Assembly: GCF_033100795.1 (NCBI RefSeq)
Contig: NZ_JAWLVI010000001.1
Coordinates: 930,001 to 994,000, forward strand
Direction of reading: 5' to 3'
Length of the DNA: 64,000 nt
From: Pseudothioclava sp033100795
Lineage (GTDB): Bacteria; Pseudomonadota; Alphaproteobacteria; Rhodobacterales; Rhodobacteraceae
Positions 34,532-43,464 of the stretch are shown piece by piece; positions within the stretch are counted from its first letter, which is position 1; each line of letters begins with the position of its first letter. Under the pieces are notes generated by a model. That model was not told where the DNA came from and did no database searches. It saw only the letters and a list, made by a program, of their open reading frames with translations. Position numbers and translations under genes: made by a program.

Positions 34532-35328
34532 GCAAACTCCGCTTCACCATTCTGGGCTGCGGATCGTCGGGCGGTGTGCCGCGCATCGGGGGCCACTGGG
34601 GCGAATGCGACCCGACCAACCCGAAGAACCGCCGCCGCCGTTGCTCGATGCTGGTTGAACGCATTGGCGCGCAGGGCACAACCCGCGTCCTGATCGACAC
34701 CTCGCCGGACCTGCGCGAGCAACTCCTCAGCACCGGCATCGGTGAGCTGGACGCGGTGGTCTTCACCCATTCGCACGCCGACCATGTGCATGGGCTTGAT
34801 GACCTGCGCCAGATCGTCTTCAACATGCGCCGCCGCCTGCCCGTCTATGCCGACAGCGATACGCAAGAGGCGCTTCTGAACCGCTTTGGCTATGCCTTCA
34901 TCCAGCCGCCGGATTCAAACTACCCGCCGATCTGCGACCTGCTGTCGATCCGTGGCGCTTTCGAGATTTCGGGCGCGGGCGGCGCGATTGCGTTCCAGCC
35001 GATCGAGGTAATCCACGGCAATATCGACGCGCTTGGCTTCCGCATGGGGCCGTTGGCCTATATCCCCGACGTCAATATCATCCCCGAGCCGGGCTGGACC
35101 CATCTGGACGGGCTGGAGTGCTTTGTGATCGACGCGCTGCGCCGCACCCCCCACCCGACGCATGCCCATCTGGAGCTGACGCTGGAATGGATCACGCGCT
35201 GCGCGCCCAAAACGGCGGTGCTGACGAATATGCATATCGACCTCGACTATAATGATCTCGACGCCGAGACCCCCGATCACATCACCCCCGCTTTCGACGG
35301 GATGGTGCTGGAGTTTGACGCTCCGTGA
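34528..35328 (+). CDS. MBL-fold metallohydrolase (PhnP-like)
   Basis: A 266-residue metallo-beta-lactamase-fold phosphodiesterase. It begins FTILGCGSSGGVPRIGGHWG, typical of the PhnP/RNase Z-like group, with the HSHADHVHGLDDLR metal motif, and ends with TNMHIDLDYNDL. PhnP hydrolyses cyclic ribose phosphates in phosphonate degradation, but no phn genes are present here and the linkage to tatD is the common one, so the substrate is unknown. Translationally coupled to both neighbours. Confidence 0.92.
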   Translation: MSKLRFTILGCGSSGGVPRIGGHWGECDPTNPKNRRRRCSMLVERIGAQGTTRVLIDTSPDLREQLLSTGIGELDAVVFTHSHADHVHGLDDLRQIVFNMRRRLPVYADSDTQEALLNRFGYAFIQPPDSNYPPICDLLSIRGAFEISGAGGAIAFQPIEVIHGNIDALGFRMGPLAYIPDVNIIPEPGWTHLDGLECFVIDALRRTPHPTHAHLELTLEWITRCAPKTAVLTNMHIDLDYNDLDAETPDHITPAFDGMVLEFDAP

Positions 35329-36272
35329 CCGCGCTGATCGACGTTATCCTTCCGGTCTTTTTGGTTATCGGCTTCGGCTATCTGGTCAGCTGGCGCGGGA
35401 TGTTTTCAGAGGCCGCCGTCGACGGGCTGATGCGGTTCGCGCAGAACTTCGCGGTGCCGGTGCTGCTGGCGCGCTCGATCGCGCGGCTTGACCTTGGGGC
35501 GAGCTATGACATCGGGCTGATGACCAGCTTTTACACCGGCGCGCTGGTCTCCTTTGCCATCGGGATCGCAGGGGCGCGGTTTCTGGGCCGCACCGGTCCC
35601 GAAAGCGTCGCCATAGGCTTTGCCTGTCTCTTTTCGAACTCGCTCCTTCTGGGGGTGCCGATCACCGAGCGCGCCTATGGCGCCGAGGCGCTGTCGGGCA
35701 ACTTCGCGATCATCTCGGTCCACTCGCCCTTCCTTTATACCGTCGGCATTCTGGTGATGGAGGCCGTGCGCTCGCATGGCACGGGCGCGGGACTGGGGCG
35801 CGTGGGCATGAACGCGCTTTTGGGGGTGCTGCGCACGCCGCTGGTTCTGGGGATCATGGCGGGGTTTGCGATCCAGATCTTTCAGGGCACGACGGGGCTG
35901 AGCCTGCCCGCGCCGATCTGGGATGCGATGGATATGATGGCGCGCGCGGCCCTGCCTGCGGCCCTGTTCGGGCTGGGGGGCGTGCTTTACCGCTATCGCC
36001 CCGAGGGCGACGCCAAAGCGATTACGATGGTCACCGTGCTCTCGCTCGCGCTGCATCCGGCGATCACCTATACGCTTGGCCGCTTCGGCTTTGGCCTTGA
36101 TACGGCGGCGCTGCGCTCTGCGGTGCTGACAGCGGCAATGGCCCCCGGGGTCAACGCCTATCTCTTTGCCAACCTTTACGGAGTGGGCCGCCGCGTCGCG
36201 GCCTCGGCCGTGCTGATCGCAACCGCCACCTCGATCCTGAGCATCTGGGGCTGGCTCGCGATTTTGCCCTAA
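35325..36272 (+). CDS. AEC-family transporter (auxin efflux carrier type)
   Basis: A 315-residue membrane protein with about ten hydrophobic helices, including LIDVILPVFLVIGFGYLV at the start and MAPGVNAYLFANLYGVGRRV near the end; the latter is the NAY-type motif of the AEC/MleP family. Members move malate, malonate or other organic acids; the substrate is not predictable. It starts with GTG overlapping the previous stop (GTGA) and is the last gene of the SPOR-dac-tmk-holB-tatD run. Confidence 0.88.
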   Translation: MTALIDVILPVFLVIGFGYLVSWRGMFSEAAVDGLMRFAQNFAVPVLLARSIARLDLGASYDIGLMTSFYTGALVSFAIGIAGARFLGRTGPESVAIGFACLFSNSLLLGVPITERAYGAEALSGNFAIISVHSPFLYTVGILVMEAVRSHGTGAGLGRVGMNALLGVLRTPLVLGIMAGFAIQIFQGTTGLSLPAPIWDAMDMMARAALPAALFGLGGVLYRYRPEGDAKAITMVTVLSLALHPAITYTLGRFGFGLDTAALRSAVLTAAMAPGVNAYLFANLYGVGRRVAASAVLIATATSILSIWGWLAILP

Positions 36273-36278
36273 GGCAGA

Positions 36279-36671
36279 TCAGTCACGGGCAATCTCATTT
36301 GCGATCTCGATCAGGTTGCCATCCGGATCACGGATATAGACCGACAGGATCGGCCCCGTTGCACCGGTTCTGCGCACCGGCCCCTCTTCGATCACCACAC
36401 CCGCTGCCTGCAAGTGACGGGTGATGCGATCCAGCGGCACTGACGAAATCAGGCACAGGTCGGCGGAACCGGGCATCGGGCGCGCGGCCTTCGGCTCGAA
36501 CTCTTGTCCGGCTTGATGCAGGTTGATTTTCTGCCGACCGAAGGCAAGCGCCTTCCGCCCCTGCCCGAAGGTTACAAGCTGAAACCCGAGGATTTCGCAG
36601 TAAAACGCGCAGGCACGGTCGATATCGGCCACGGTCAGAACAAGATGGTCAAGGCGCTCGATTCCAAGCAT
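36279..36671 (-). CDS. VOC-family (glyoxalase/bleomycin-resistance fold) protein
   Basis: A 130-residue vicinal-oxygen-chelate protein: LDHLVLTVADIDRACAFYCE with His near residue 9, KINLHQAGQEFEPKA, and SVYIRDPDGNLIEIAN with the C-terminal Glu ligand. It resembles virulence protein/glyoxalase-like single-domain members such as fosfomycin- or lactoylglutathione-type enzymes; the substrate is unknown. Convergent with the AEC transporter gene, 6 bp away. Confidence 0.9.
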   Translation of the reverse strand: MLGIERLDHLVLTVADIDRACAFYCEILGFQLVTFGQGRKALAFGRQKINLHQAGQEFEPKAARPMPGSADLCLISSVPLDRITRHLQAAGVVIEEGPVRRTGATGPILSVYIRDPDGNLIEIANEIARD

Positions 36672-36728
36672 CGGTTTCGCTTTCGTTAGGCAACGGGCAG
36701 GTTACACAGCATCGGCTTTTTGCCAAAG

Positions 36729-36755
36729 AAAAAGGGGGCCAAAGCCCCCTTTTCA
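36729..36755. terminator. Terminator of the polyamine-type ABC operon
   Basis: AAAGGGGGC (36731-36739) pairs with 36744-36752 around a 4-nt loop, with a T run following on the minus strand (CCCCCTTTTTC) and TTTT on the plus strand, so it can act both ways. It lies 20 bp past the stop of the last ABC gene. Confidence 0.85.
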
Positions 36756-36773
36756 GTTGCGGTGCTGCCCGTA

Positions 36774-37733
36774 TTAGCTCGGGCTCATGCCGCGCAGACG
36801 CTCGGAGCGGCGGCGCAACAATTCGACGGTGGTCAGAAGCGCAATCGAGATGATCACGAGGATCGTCGCCACGGCCAGAATAGCGGGGCTGATCTGCTCG
36901 CGGATACCGTTCCACATCTGGCGCGGGATCGTCTGCTGGGTGTGGTCCGCGATGAACAGAACCGCGACAACTTCGTCAAACGAAGTGACAAAGGCGAACA
37001 GTCCACCCGAGATCACCCCCGGCAGGATCAGCGGCATCTGCACCTTGAAGAAGGTGGTGCGCGGGTTGGCGCCAAGGCTCGCGGAGGCACGGACCAGCGA
37101 CTGGTCGAAACCAAACAGGGTGGCCGTCACAGTGATGATCACGAAGGGAATGCCCAGGGCCGCGTGCGCAAGGATGATCCCCGGATAGGAGCCCGCCAGA
37201 CGTCCCCATTCCAGATGCAAACCGTTCTCGAAGCTCGGGACCGGAACCCACTGGCCCGAGTAGAAGAAGAACATCCCCGTCGCTGAAATGATGATCGGCA
37301 CGATCATGGGCGAAATCAGAACCGCCATGATCTGCTTGCGATAGGGCATCTCGGGGCGGGTCAGACCAAGCGCCGCGATGGTGCCAAGCGATGCGGACAG
37401 GATGGTCGAGAAGAAACCGATGATGATCGAGTTCTTCGCAACATGCATCCAGGTCGCGTTGTGCCAGAAGTCCGACCAGAAGGCCGCGCCGCGTTCGCCC
37501 TCGGGGGTTTGCATCCCGAAGGTGATCAGCGTGTCATACCAGCGCATCGAATAGCCCTCGGGGTCGAAGGAGAGCATCTTCTCGGTGAAGGTAAAGTAAG
37601 GTTCCGCGTTGAACGAGAGCGGCATCACAATCAGGATCGGCGCGATCAGGAAGGTAAAGATCAGCGCGCAGATCACGAGATAGGAGTAATGCCAGACGCG
37701 CTCGAGCGGGCTTGCGTAGGTAGGAAGTGCCAT
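36774..37733 (-). CDS. Polyamine-type ABC transporter permease (PotC-like)
   Basis: A 319-residue inner-membrane permease with six main helices and the EAA loop in LVRASASLGANPRTTFFKVQMPLILPG, typical of the spermidine/putrescine class. The LISPMIVPIIISATGMFFFY segment also fits. The tail after the last helix is basic (LLRRRSERLRG). It is the final gene of the minus-strand ATPase-binding protein-permease-permease operon, 11 bp after the other permease. The actual substrate could be a polyamine, an amine or an amino acid derivative. Confidence 0.92.
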   Translation of the reverse strand: MALPTYASPLERVWHYSYLVICALIFTFLIAPILIVMPLSFNAEPYFTFTEKMLSFDPEGYSMRWYDTLITFGMQTPEGERGAAFWSDFWHNATWMHVAKNSIIIGFFSTILSASLGTIAALGLTRPEMPYRKQIMAVLISPMIVPIIISATGMFFFYSGQWVPVPSFENGLHLEWGRLAGSYPGIILAHAALGIPFVIITVTATLFGFDQSLVRASASLGANPRTTFFKVQMPLILPGVISGGLFAFVTSFDEVVAVLFIADHTQQTIPRQMWNGIREQISPAILAVATILVIISIALLTTVELLRRRSERLRGMSPS

Positions 37734-37744
37734 GTCTCTCTCCG

Positions 37745-38995
37745 TTACCCGAGCTTCATTTTGTCAATGCCGACCAGCTTGTCGTAGATCCAGAAGAAGA
37801 CCAGAACGACGGCCAGAAGTTGCGAGGCAAGTGCGGCAGCCAGCGACCAGTTGAGCGACTTCTGCATGTGGAAGGCGATCATGTTCGAGATCATCTGGCC
37901 ATCGGCGCCACCGACAAGAGCGGGGGTGATGTAGTAGCCCATCGCGAGGATGAAGACCAAAAGCCCGCCTGCCCCGATCCCCGGAAGGGTCTGCGGCAGG
38001 TAGACGCGGCGGAACGCGGTCCACGAGGTCGCGCCAAGGCTGCGCGCGGCGCGCACATAGCTCGGCGGGATCGTCTTCATCACCGAATAGAGCGGCAGAA
38101 TGGTGAAGGGCAGCAGGATATGCGTCATCGCGACGATCGTGCCGGTCTCGTTATAGATCATCTGCAACCGGCCCTCTTCGTCGATGATACCGGCCCAGAC
38201 CATCAGGTCATTCAGCACACCCTGGCTTTGCAAGAGCACCATCCACGCGGTCGTGCGCACCAGAAGCGAGGTCCAGAAGGGAAGCAGAACAAGGATCATC
38301 AGCAGCATCGCCTTGCGCATCGGCAGCGTCGCCAGAAGATGCGCAATCGGGAAGCCGAGGAGCAAGCAGATCGCGGTGATTTCCAGCGACATAATGAGCG
38401 TGCGCGACATCAGCTTTTTATAGATCGCCTGACCTTCCGGCACCGTGGTGATCGAGCCATCGTCATCGCGGGTAAAGTCGTTCGCCGCCAGATAGAAGTC
38501 GATGGTATAGGGGCTGGACGCCGAGCGCATCGCGCGCCAGATCGCCGGATCGGCCCATTTCGCATCCAGATCAATCAGCGCTTCTTTATAGGGGGCCGAC
38601 AGTTTTTTCGCCGACCGCGCCGAGCCTGTGAACAGCGAGCGCGTCCCCGCGATGTCGTAGTTGATCCGCGTCCCCGCCTCGCCCGCGGTTTTTTTATCAC
38701 GCATCAGCACAAGGTCCGAGGCGAGCGCCGCATAAGCGCTTTCGTCCAGCGCAGAACCGGCGGGATTGGCATCGAACCACTCCACCAGCGCGGGGGCGTT
38801 TTTCGAGAATGTGTCATTATGGATCGACTTGAACAACATCTGCCCGATGGGCACGATGAAGCTGATCAGAATGAACAGAAAGAGCGGCGCAACCAGCATG
38901 AGTGCGCGGCGACGGCGCACCGCGAGCGAGGCCGCAAGTGCGGCCTTGAGTGGCTTGCCATCGGCAGTGGTAAGAATGGTCGTTGCGTCGGTCAT
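37745..38995 (-). CDS. Polyamine-type ABC transporter permease (PotB-like) with large periplasmic insert
   Basis: A 416-residue permease, clearly longer than the ~285 of E. coli PotB. The first helix (LMLVAPLFLFILISFIVPIG) is followed by about 140 residues of hydrophilic sequence (for example WFDANPAGSALDESAYAALA) before the next helix (LEITAICLLLGFPIAHLLA). The EAA loop is YVRAARSLGATSWTAFRRVYLPQ. The extra region must lie in the periplasm and probably contacts the binding protein; similar long permeases are known in alphaproteobacteria. The ATG at 38995 has AGGA upstream. Confidence 0.9.
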   Translation of the reverse strand: MTDATTILTTADGKPLKAALAASLAVRRRRALMLVAPLFLFILISFIVPIGQMLFKSIHNDTFSKNAPALVEWFDANPAGSALDESAYAALASDLVLMRDKKTAGEAGTRINYDIAGTRSLFTGSARSAKKLSAPYKEALIDLDAKWADPAIWRAMRSASSPYTIDFYLAANDFTRDDDGSITTVPEGQAIYKKLMSRTLIMSLEITAICLLLGFPIAHLLATLPMRKAMLLMILVLLPFWTSLLVRTTAWMVLLQSQGVLNDLMVWAGIIDEEGRLQMIYNETGTIVAMTHILLPFTILPLYSVMKTIPPSYVRAARSLGATSWTAFRRVYLPQTLPGIGAGGLLVFILAMGYYITPALVGGADGQMISNMIAFHMQKSLNWSLAAALASQLLAVVLVFFWIYDKLVGIDKMKLG

Positions 38996-39050
38996 CCGGT
39001 TCCTCGCAGATACAATTTTCCTGTCCACGGGCTAAACCCGCGGCTGCAAG

Positions 39051-39080
39051 AAAATACGGGAGGCACGAATGCGCCTCCCG
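39051..39080 (-). terminator. Intra-operon hairpin after the binding-protein gene
   Basis: CGGGAGGC (39057-39064) pairs with 39073-39080 around an 8-nt loop. On the minus strand TATTTTC follows. It sits between the binding-protein stop and the first permease start, so it may partially terminate transcription or protect the upstream mRNA end. Confidence 0.7.
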
Positions 39081-39094
39081 CATGTTGTGTTACA

Positions 39095-40168
39095 TTAGCT
39101 GGCGAGCCAGGCGTTGAAACGCTCGTTCAGTTCGACGTCGTGGTCAGCCCAGAAGGTCGGATCGGTCCAGATCGGGTTGATCAGGTTGTCCGGGTTGGTC
39201 GGCATGTAGGGTGCCATCTGGGTCTTGCCGTCCTGATAGAGGCCAACAAGCGAGGACGACGACTTACGGGCCGGACCATACGAGATGTATTTAGCCTGGT
39301 CAGCAAGACGCTGGGTGTCGGTCGAGAACGCGAGGAACTTCATCGCGTCTTCCAGGTGCGGTGCGCCCTTCGGAATGGCCCAGAGGTCATAGTCCATGTA
39401 GGCACCTTCCCAGATCGAGCCGAACGGCTTGCCTTCGCCGACTTCAGCCGCGAAGAAACGGCCGTTGTAGCCGGTGGTCATCACGACTTCGCCATCTGCA
39501 AGCAGTTGCGGCGGCTGTGCGCCAGCTTCCCACCACACGACCGAGTCCTTGATGGTGTCAAGCTTGGCCAGTGCGCGCTCGACGCCCTCGGGGGTGCCCA
39601 GAACGGTGTAGATGTCTTCCGAACCGACGCCGTCAGCAACCAGTGCCATTTCCAGCGAACGCTTGGCCGACTTCAGCAGGCCGCGCTTGCCCGGGAACTT
39701 CTCGAGGTCGAAGAAGTCCGCAAGGGTTTTCGGCTCGTTGCCTTCGAACTTGGTCTTGTCATAGGCAATGTTGGTTGCCCAGACGATGTTCGCAACGGCG
39801 CAATCCTGAATGGCGCCCGGAACGAAGTCTTCGGCAGCCGGGGTGCCATCGGGAGCGGCCGGCAGCATGGCCGGGTCGATCTCTTGCAGCAGGCCTTCGT
39901 CGCACAGACGGATGGCGTCCGACAGCTCGATGTCAGCAAGGTCGATCGAGACGTTGCCGGCTTCAACCTGCGCCTTGAGGGGGGTTGCCGGGTTGTCAGC
40001 GTCGATCGAGTTGATCTTGACGCCGGTCATTTCGGTGAAGGGCTTGTGATAAGCCTCGACCTGGCTGACGGTATAGGCACCGCCCCAGGACACGATGTTC
40101 AGCTCTTGCGCCGAGGCTGCAAAGCCCGTTGCCACAAGAGCCGTGGTGAGGATCATGGTCTTTTTCAT
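39095..40168 (-). CDS. Polyamine-type ABC transporter substrate-binding protein
   Basis: A 357-residue periplasmic binding protein of the PotD/PotF-like class. It has a signal peptide MKKTMILTTALVATGFAASA (cleavage before QELN) and then LNIVSWGGAYTVSQVEAYHK, the usual beginning of the mature domain. The FFDLEKFPGKRGL and GSIWEGAYMDYDLWAIPKGA segments fit the family. The ATG at 40168 has GGAG seven bases upstream. The region between it and the ATPase gene is 94 bp. Substrate unknown. Confidence 0.92.
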   Translation of the reverse strand: MKKTMILTTALVATGFAASAQELNIVSWGGAYTVSQVEAYHKPFTEMTGVKINSIDADNPATPLKAQVEAGNVSIDLADIELSDAIRLCDEGLLQEIDPAMLPAAPDGTPAAEDFVPGAIQDCAVANIVWATNIAYDKTKFEGNEPKTLADFFDLEKFPGKRGLLKSAKRSLEMALVADGVGSEDIYTVLGTPEGVERALAKLDTIKDSVVWWEAGAQPPQLLADGEVVMTTGYNGRFFAAEVGEGKPFGSIWEGAYMDYDLWAIPKGAPHLEDAMKFLAFSTDTQRLADQAKYISYGPARKSSSSLVGLYQDGKTQMAPYMPTNPDNLINPIWTDPTFWADHDVELNERFNAWLAS

Positions 40169-40262
40169 TAGGAGACTCCCAGTTGTTATTAGTGCTGACT
40201 TTACGTCTGTTGGCCGCGTGTGAGGCGGCAAGGAAGGCGGGTTGCCCCGCCAGCCTATTCCT

Positions 40263-41366
40263 TTACTGCGGATCGAGGGCGCGGGCGTCCTGCGGATGCC
40301 AGCCGATACGGATTTTCTCGCCCGCGGACAGTTTGGTCTGCCCAAGCGTATTCCGCGATTTCATCACGAACTCGTCCGAACCTGCAACACGCATACGCGT
40401 GCGGAAAATGTCGCCCATGTAGATCACTTCGAGCACTTCGGCGTCGATCATATGGGCGCCCGGAGGCATCATCTCGGGCTTGAACTCGACACGCTCGGGG
40501 CGGATCGACACAAGCGTCTTTTGCCCTTTTTCGTGCACATTGACCGGCGTCGCGTCGATGATCTCGCCTGTTGCCAGACGCACCGTGCAGCTATCGCCGT
40601 CAAGCGTTTCGATAACACCCGGCAGTTTGTTGTTCTCGCCGATGAACTGCGCCACAAAGCTGTTTTGCGGGCGCTCATAAAGCTCGTCCGGCGGCGCAAG
40701 CTGCTGGATGCGACCATCGTTGAACACGGCCACGCGGTCCGACATGGTCAGCGCCTCGCCCTGATCGTGGGTCACATAAACCACGGTAATGCCAAGCGAT
40801 TCATGCAGGTGTTTGATCTCGAACTGCATATGTTCGCGCAGCTGTTTATCAAGCGCGCCAAGCGGTTCGTCCATCAGCACCAGAGACGGGTCGAACACCA
40901 GTGCACGCGCCAGGGCGATACGCTGTTGCTGGCCACCCGAAAGCTGGGCCGGACGACGGTTGGCGAAAGCCCCCATCTGCACCATATCAAGCGCACGCTT
41001 GACCTTGGCCTCGCGCTCGGACTTGCCCATCCCGCGCACTTCCAGCGGGAACGCAAGGTTCTCGCCCACCGTCATATGCGGGAAGAGGGCATAGTTCTGG
41101 AACACCATCCCGATGCCGCGCTTGTGGGGCGGCGTGTGATTGATATTCTGCCCGTCGAGCAGAATTTCACCGTGTGTTGCAGTCTCAAACCCCGCCAGCA
41201 TCATCAGGCAGGTCGTTTTGCCGGAACCGGACGGGCCGAGCATCGTCAGAAACTCGCCTTTGCCGATTGATAGGTTGAGGTCTTTCACAACAAGCGTTTC
41301 GCCGTCGTAGCTTTTTTGCACGCGGTCAAATACGACGAATCCATCGCCGCTGGCTTCAGTTGTCAA
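40263..41366 (-). CDS. Polyamine-type ABC transporter ATP-binding protein (PotA-like)
   Basis: A 367-residue ATPase: Walker A GPSGSGKTT, Q-loop FQNYALFPHMTVGENLAFPL, signature LSGGQQQR, Walker B LVLMDEPLGALD, and H-loop VTHDQGEA. The C-terminal TOBE domain (GEIIDATPVNVHEKGQKTLV, then VSIRPERVEF) is typical of PotA/MalK types. First gene of the four-gene operon; the 324 bp upstream up to the tRNA-Leu terminator should carry its promoter. Confidence 0.94.
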   Translation of the reverse strand: MTTEASGDGFVVFDRVQKSYDGETLVVKDLNLSIGKGEFLTMLGPSGSGKTTCLMMLAGFETATHGEILLDGQNINHTPPHKRGIGMVFQNYALFPHMTVGENLAFPLEVRGMGKSEREAKVKRALDMVQMGAFANRRPAQLSGGQQQRIALARALVFDPSLVLMDEPLGALDKQLREHMQFEIKHLHESLGITVVYVTHDQGEALTMSDRVAVFNDGRIQQLAPPDELYERPQNSFVAQFIGENNKLPGVIETLDGDSCTVRLATGEIIDATPVNVHEKGQKTLVSIRPERVEFKPEMMPPGAHMIDAEVLEVIYMGDIFRTRMRVAGSDEFVMKSRNTLGQTKLSAGEKIRIGWHPQDARALDPQ

Positions 41367-41689
41367 ATTCGGGCTCCCTGTCGTTTATCGTTCATTAGTT
41401 CCCGCCCGATGAATAAAACAAGTGAGCGGCTATGTTGCAACCGACTTTTTGCCGTTGGGGAAAGATTTAAAAGATTGCCCTGAAATCCACTTTTTCTGCG
41501 GTCGTATCGCGCAAACAAAAGGTCGCATTCAGCCAACCTGCGCAAGATTTTTGCGTCAACTCGCGATCTGCGGAAATTTCTCGTCCGTTTTTCAGGCAGT
41601 ATGGAAAGGCCCGACCTGTCGAAAAGGACAGGTGCCGCCCGAGTGAGTCGTTCCGCCCGGCCGCGGTCGCAGCGGAAGGGCTGAAAACG
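41367..41689. other. Gene-free leader of the polyamine-type ABC operon
   Basis: About 320 bp with no supported ORF. It is AT-richer near the gene (GTTTATCGTTCATTAGTTC, AATAAAACAAG) and should contain the promoter. I did not identify an operator or riboswitch in it. Confidence 0.45.
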
Positions 41690-41713
41690 AAAAGCTCCCT
41701 TGCGGGAGCTTTT
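41690..41713. terminator. Terminator downstream of tRNA-Leu
   Basis: AAAAGCTCCC (41690-41699) pairs perfectly with GGGAGCTTTT (41704-41713) around a TTGC loop. CGTTTTC follows on the minus strand and CGTC on the plus strand. It lies 22 bp beyond the 3' end of tRNA-Leu. Confidence 0.88.
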
Positions 41714-41734
41714 TCGTCATCCTCAGCGGGATGA

Positions 41735-41821
41735 TGGTGCGGTCGAGAAGACTCGAACTTCCACGGGAGTTACCCCACAGCGACCTCAACGCTGCGCGTC
41801 TACCAATTCCGCCACGACCGC
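41735..41821 (-). tRNA. tRNA-Leu (anticodon GAG)
   Basis: An 87-nt class II tRNA. The acceptor stem GCGGTCG pairs with CGACCGC, the discriminator is A and the CCA is encoded (complement of 41735-41737). The D-arm is TGGCGGAATTGGTAGACGCG and the anticodon stem-loop CAGCG-TTGAGGT-CGCTG gives GAG (complement of 41785-41787). The T-arm is GTTCGAGTC. It decodes CUC/CUU. Confidence 0.97.
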
Positions 41822-42052
41822 ACTGTCTTGGCTTGGTAGCGGGCTTTTAGCCAAAGGCCGCCGCGATGAAAAGAGGAATTTCGGGGCATTCGCGAAAAAA
41901 AATCGGCGCGTCGAGCGGGTATGCATCGGCGCCTTGAAAACAAGGGCTGCGCGCGATGACAGGCGCGTTTGCGCCCCGCCCGCCCCGCGCATCAATCCGC
42001 TGGAGGCGCCCGCAATCTTTGCGTAGACTCCTCGCAACAGAACGGAGGCCAC

Positions 42053-42700
42053 ATGGTCGAGTGGATATATTCGGACGCGCCCGTCCCCTATGACGCAGCA
42101 CTGGCATTCATGGAGGCGCGCGTCGCCGCTATATATAAAGGCGAGGCAGACGAGGCGATCTGGCTGCTGGAGCACCCTCCTTTATATACCGCCGGCACCT
42201 CGGCCAAACGCGAGGATCTGGTCGACCCCGACCGCTTTCCTGTGTTCAATGCAGGTCGCGGCGGGCAATACACCTATCACGGGCCGGGCCAGCGCGTTGC
42301 CTATGTCATGCTTGATTTGAACAAACGCGGGCGCGACGTGCGCGCCTTTGTCCAAAAGCTGGAAAACTGGGTGATTGCCGCGCTGGCCGAGTTCAACGTC
42401 ACCGGTGAAATCCGCGAGGGCCGCGTCGGCGTCTGGGTCACACGCCCCGACAAGCCCCCTGCCCTCGACGGCGCGCTGCGCGAGGACAAAATCGCCGCCA
42501 TCGGCGTGAAGCTGCGCAAATGGGTCAGTTTCCACGGCATCTCGATCAACGTCGAACCGGACCTGGGCCACTTTGACGGAATCGTCCCTTGCGGCATCCG
42601 CGAGCACGGCGTCACCAGCCTTGTCGATCTGGGCCTGCCGGTCACAATGGACGATCTGGACGCCGCGTTGCGACTAAAGTTCGATCAAATCTTTGCCTGA
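42053..42700 (+). CDS. lipB: Lipoyl(octanoyl) transferase
   Basis: A 215-residue LipB, transferring octanoyl groups from ACP to lipoyl domains of ketoacid dehydrogenases. The family motifs are YTAGTSAKREDLVD, GRGGQYTYHGPGQRVAYVMLDL, catalytic Lys153 in IAAIGVKLRKWVSFHG and catalytic Cys180 in GIVPCGIREHGVTSL. The ATG at 42053 has GGAGG upstream; the upstream extension is unconserved. A solitary gene, 230 bp from tRNA-Leu. Confidence 0.96.
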   Translation: MVEWIYSDAPVPYDAALAFMEARVAAIYKGEADEAIWLLEHPPLYTAGTSAKREDLVDPDRFPVFNAGRGGQYTYHGPGQRVAYVMLDLNKRGRDVRAFVQKLENWVIAALAEFNVTGEIREGRVGVWVTRPDKPPALDGALREDKIAAIGVKLRKWVSFHGISINVEPDLGHFDGIVPCGIREHGVTSLVDLGLPVTMDDLDAALRLKFDQIFA

Positions 42701-42835
42701 TGGGGAAATTTTCCCGATCTTCCCCCGTGACGCGACCTTTTGCCCCGTGGTAGAACCCCTCCATGCGCCCTATCTGCGCACCTTCAGGGCCCTGACCGAG
42801 GGAGAGGGGTCGAGACCTAACATGAGGAAGACGCG

Positions 42836-43249
42836 ATGAAGACCAGCCTGATTGCCACGCTCGCTGTCGTTGCCCTTGCCGTTCCGGCATTTGCAGGTGA
42901 CGCCGAGAAAGGCGAGAAAGAATTCAAGAAGTGCAAAGCCTGCCACATGATCCAGGCAGAAGACGGCACCGATATCGTCAAGGGCGGCAAGACCGGCCCG
43001 AACCTCTATGGCATCGTCGGCAAGCCGGCCGCGCATCAGGAAGGCTTCAAATACAAGGAATCGATCGTCGAGTTCGCCGGCGCGAACCCCGATTTCGTCT
43101 GGACCGAAGAAGAGCTGGCCGTCTATATGACCGACCCCTCCGCATGGCTTGAGGCCAAGCTGGGCGCGAAAGCCAAGTCGGGCATGACTCACAAGCAGAA
43201 AAAAGACCAGGAAGACATCGCGGCCTATCTGGCCTCTGTCACCCAATAA
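42836..43249 (+). CDS. cycA: Cytochrome c2/c550
   Basis: A 137-residue exported class I cytochrome c. The signal peptide is MKTSLIATLAVVALAVPAFA. Haem is attached at CKACH, and the distal Met ligand is probably in SGMTHKQ near residue 122. The sequence closely follows Paracoccus cytochrome c550 (KGEKEFKKCKACHMIQA, then DIVKGGKTGPNLYGIVG). It carries electrons in the periplasm between the bc1 complex and oxidases, and in phototrophs to reaction centres. GAGG lies about ten bases upstream of the ATG. A strong terminator follows; ctaD begins 215 bp downstream. Confidence 0.95.
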   Translation: MKTSLIATLAVVALAVPAFAGDAEKGEKEFKKCKACHMIQAEDGTDIVKGGKTGPNLYGIVGKPAAHQEGFKYKESIVEFAGANPDFVWTEEELAVYMTDPSAWLEAKLGAKAKSGMTHKQKKDQEDIAAYLASVTQ

Positions 43250-43281
43250 GTCTTTGCCATCCGGCAAGAGATGTGATCCGC

Positions 43282-43308
43282 AAAGGGCGCCCCGAACGGG
43301 CGCCCTTT
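43282..43308 (+). terminator. Terminator of cycA
   Basis: A perfect 11-bp stem AAAGGGCGCCC/GGGCGCCCTTT around a CGAAC loop, 33 bp after the cycA stop. Confidence 0.85.
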
Positions 43309-43464
43309 CGCATTGCAGGCCCGCCATCAGGCCCGTGCGGCATCTGGGTGTGACATTTTTTCGCACTCCATCCTTGCCCGATAAAAAAATGCGCCTTAGA
43401 ACTGCACTTAGGCAGGTTCGGGAAGGGAGAGCCCGGACATTCTGCACTTATAAGGGAGACACAC

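Noticed and set aside
37727..40171. 814-aa plus-strand ORF
   Set aside because: Antisense to the ABC permease and binding-protein genes, which have clear motifs; His/Arg-rich shadow product.
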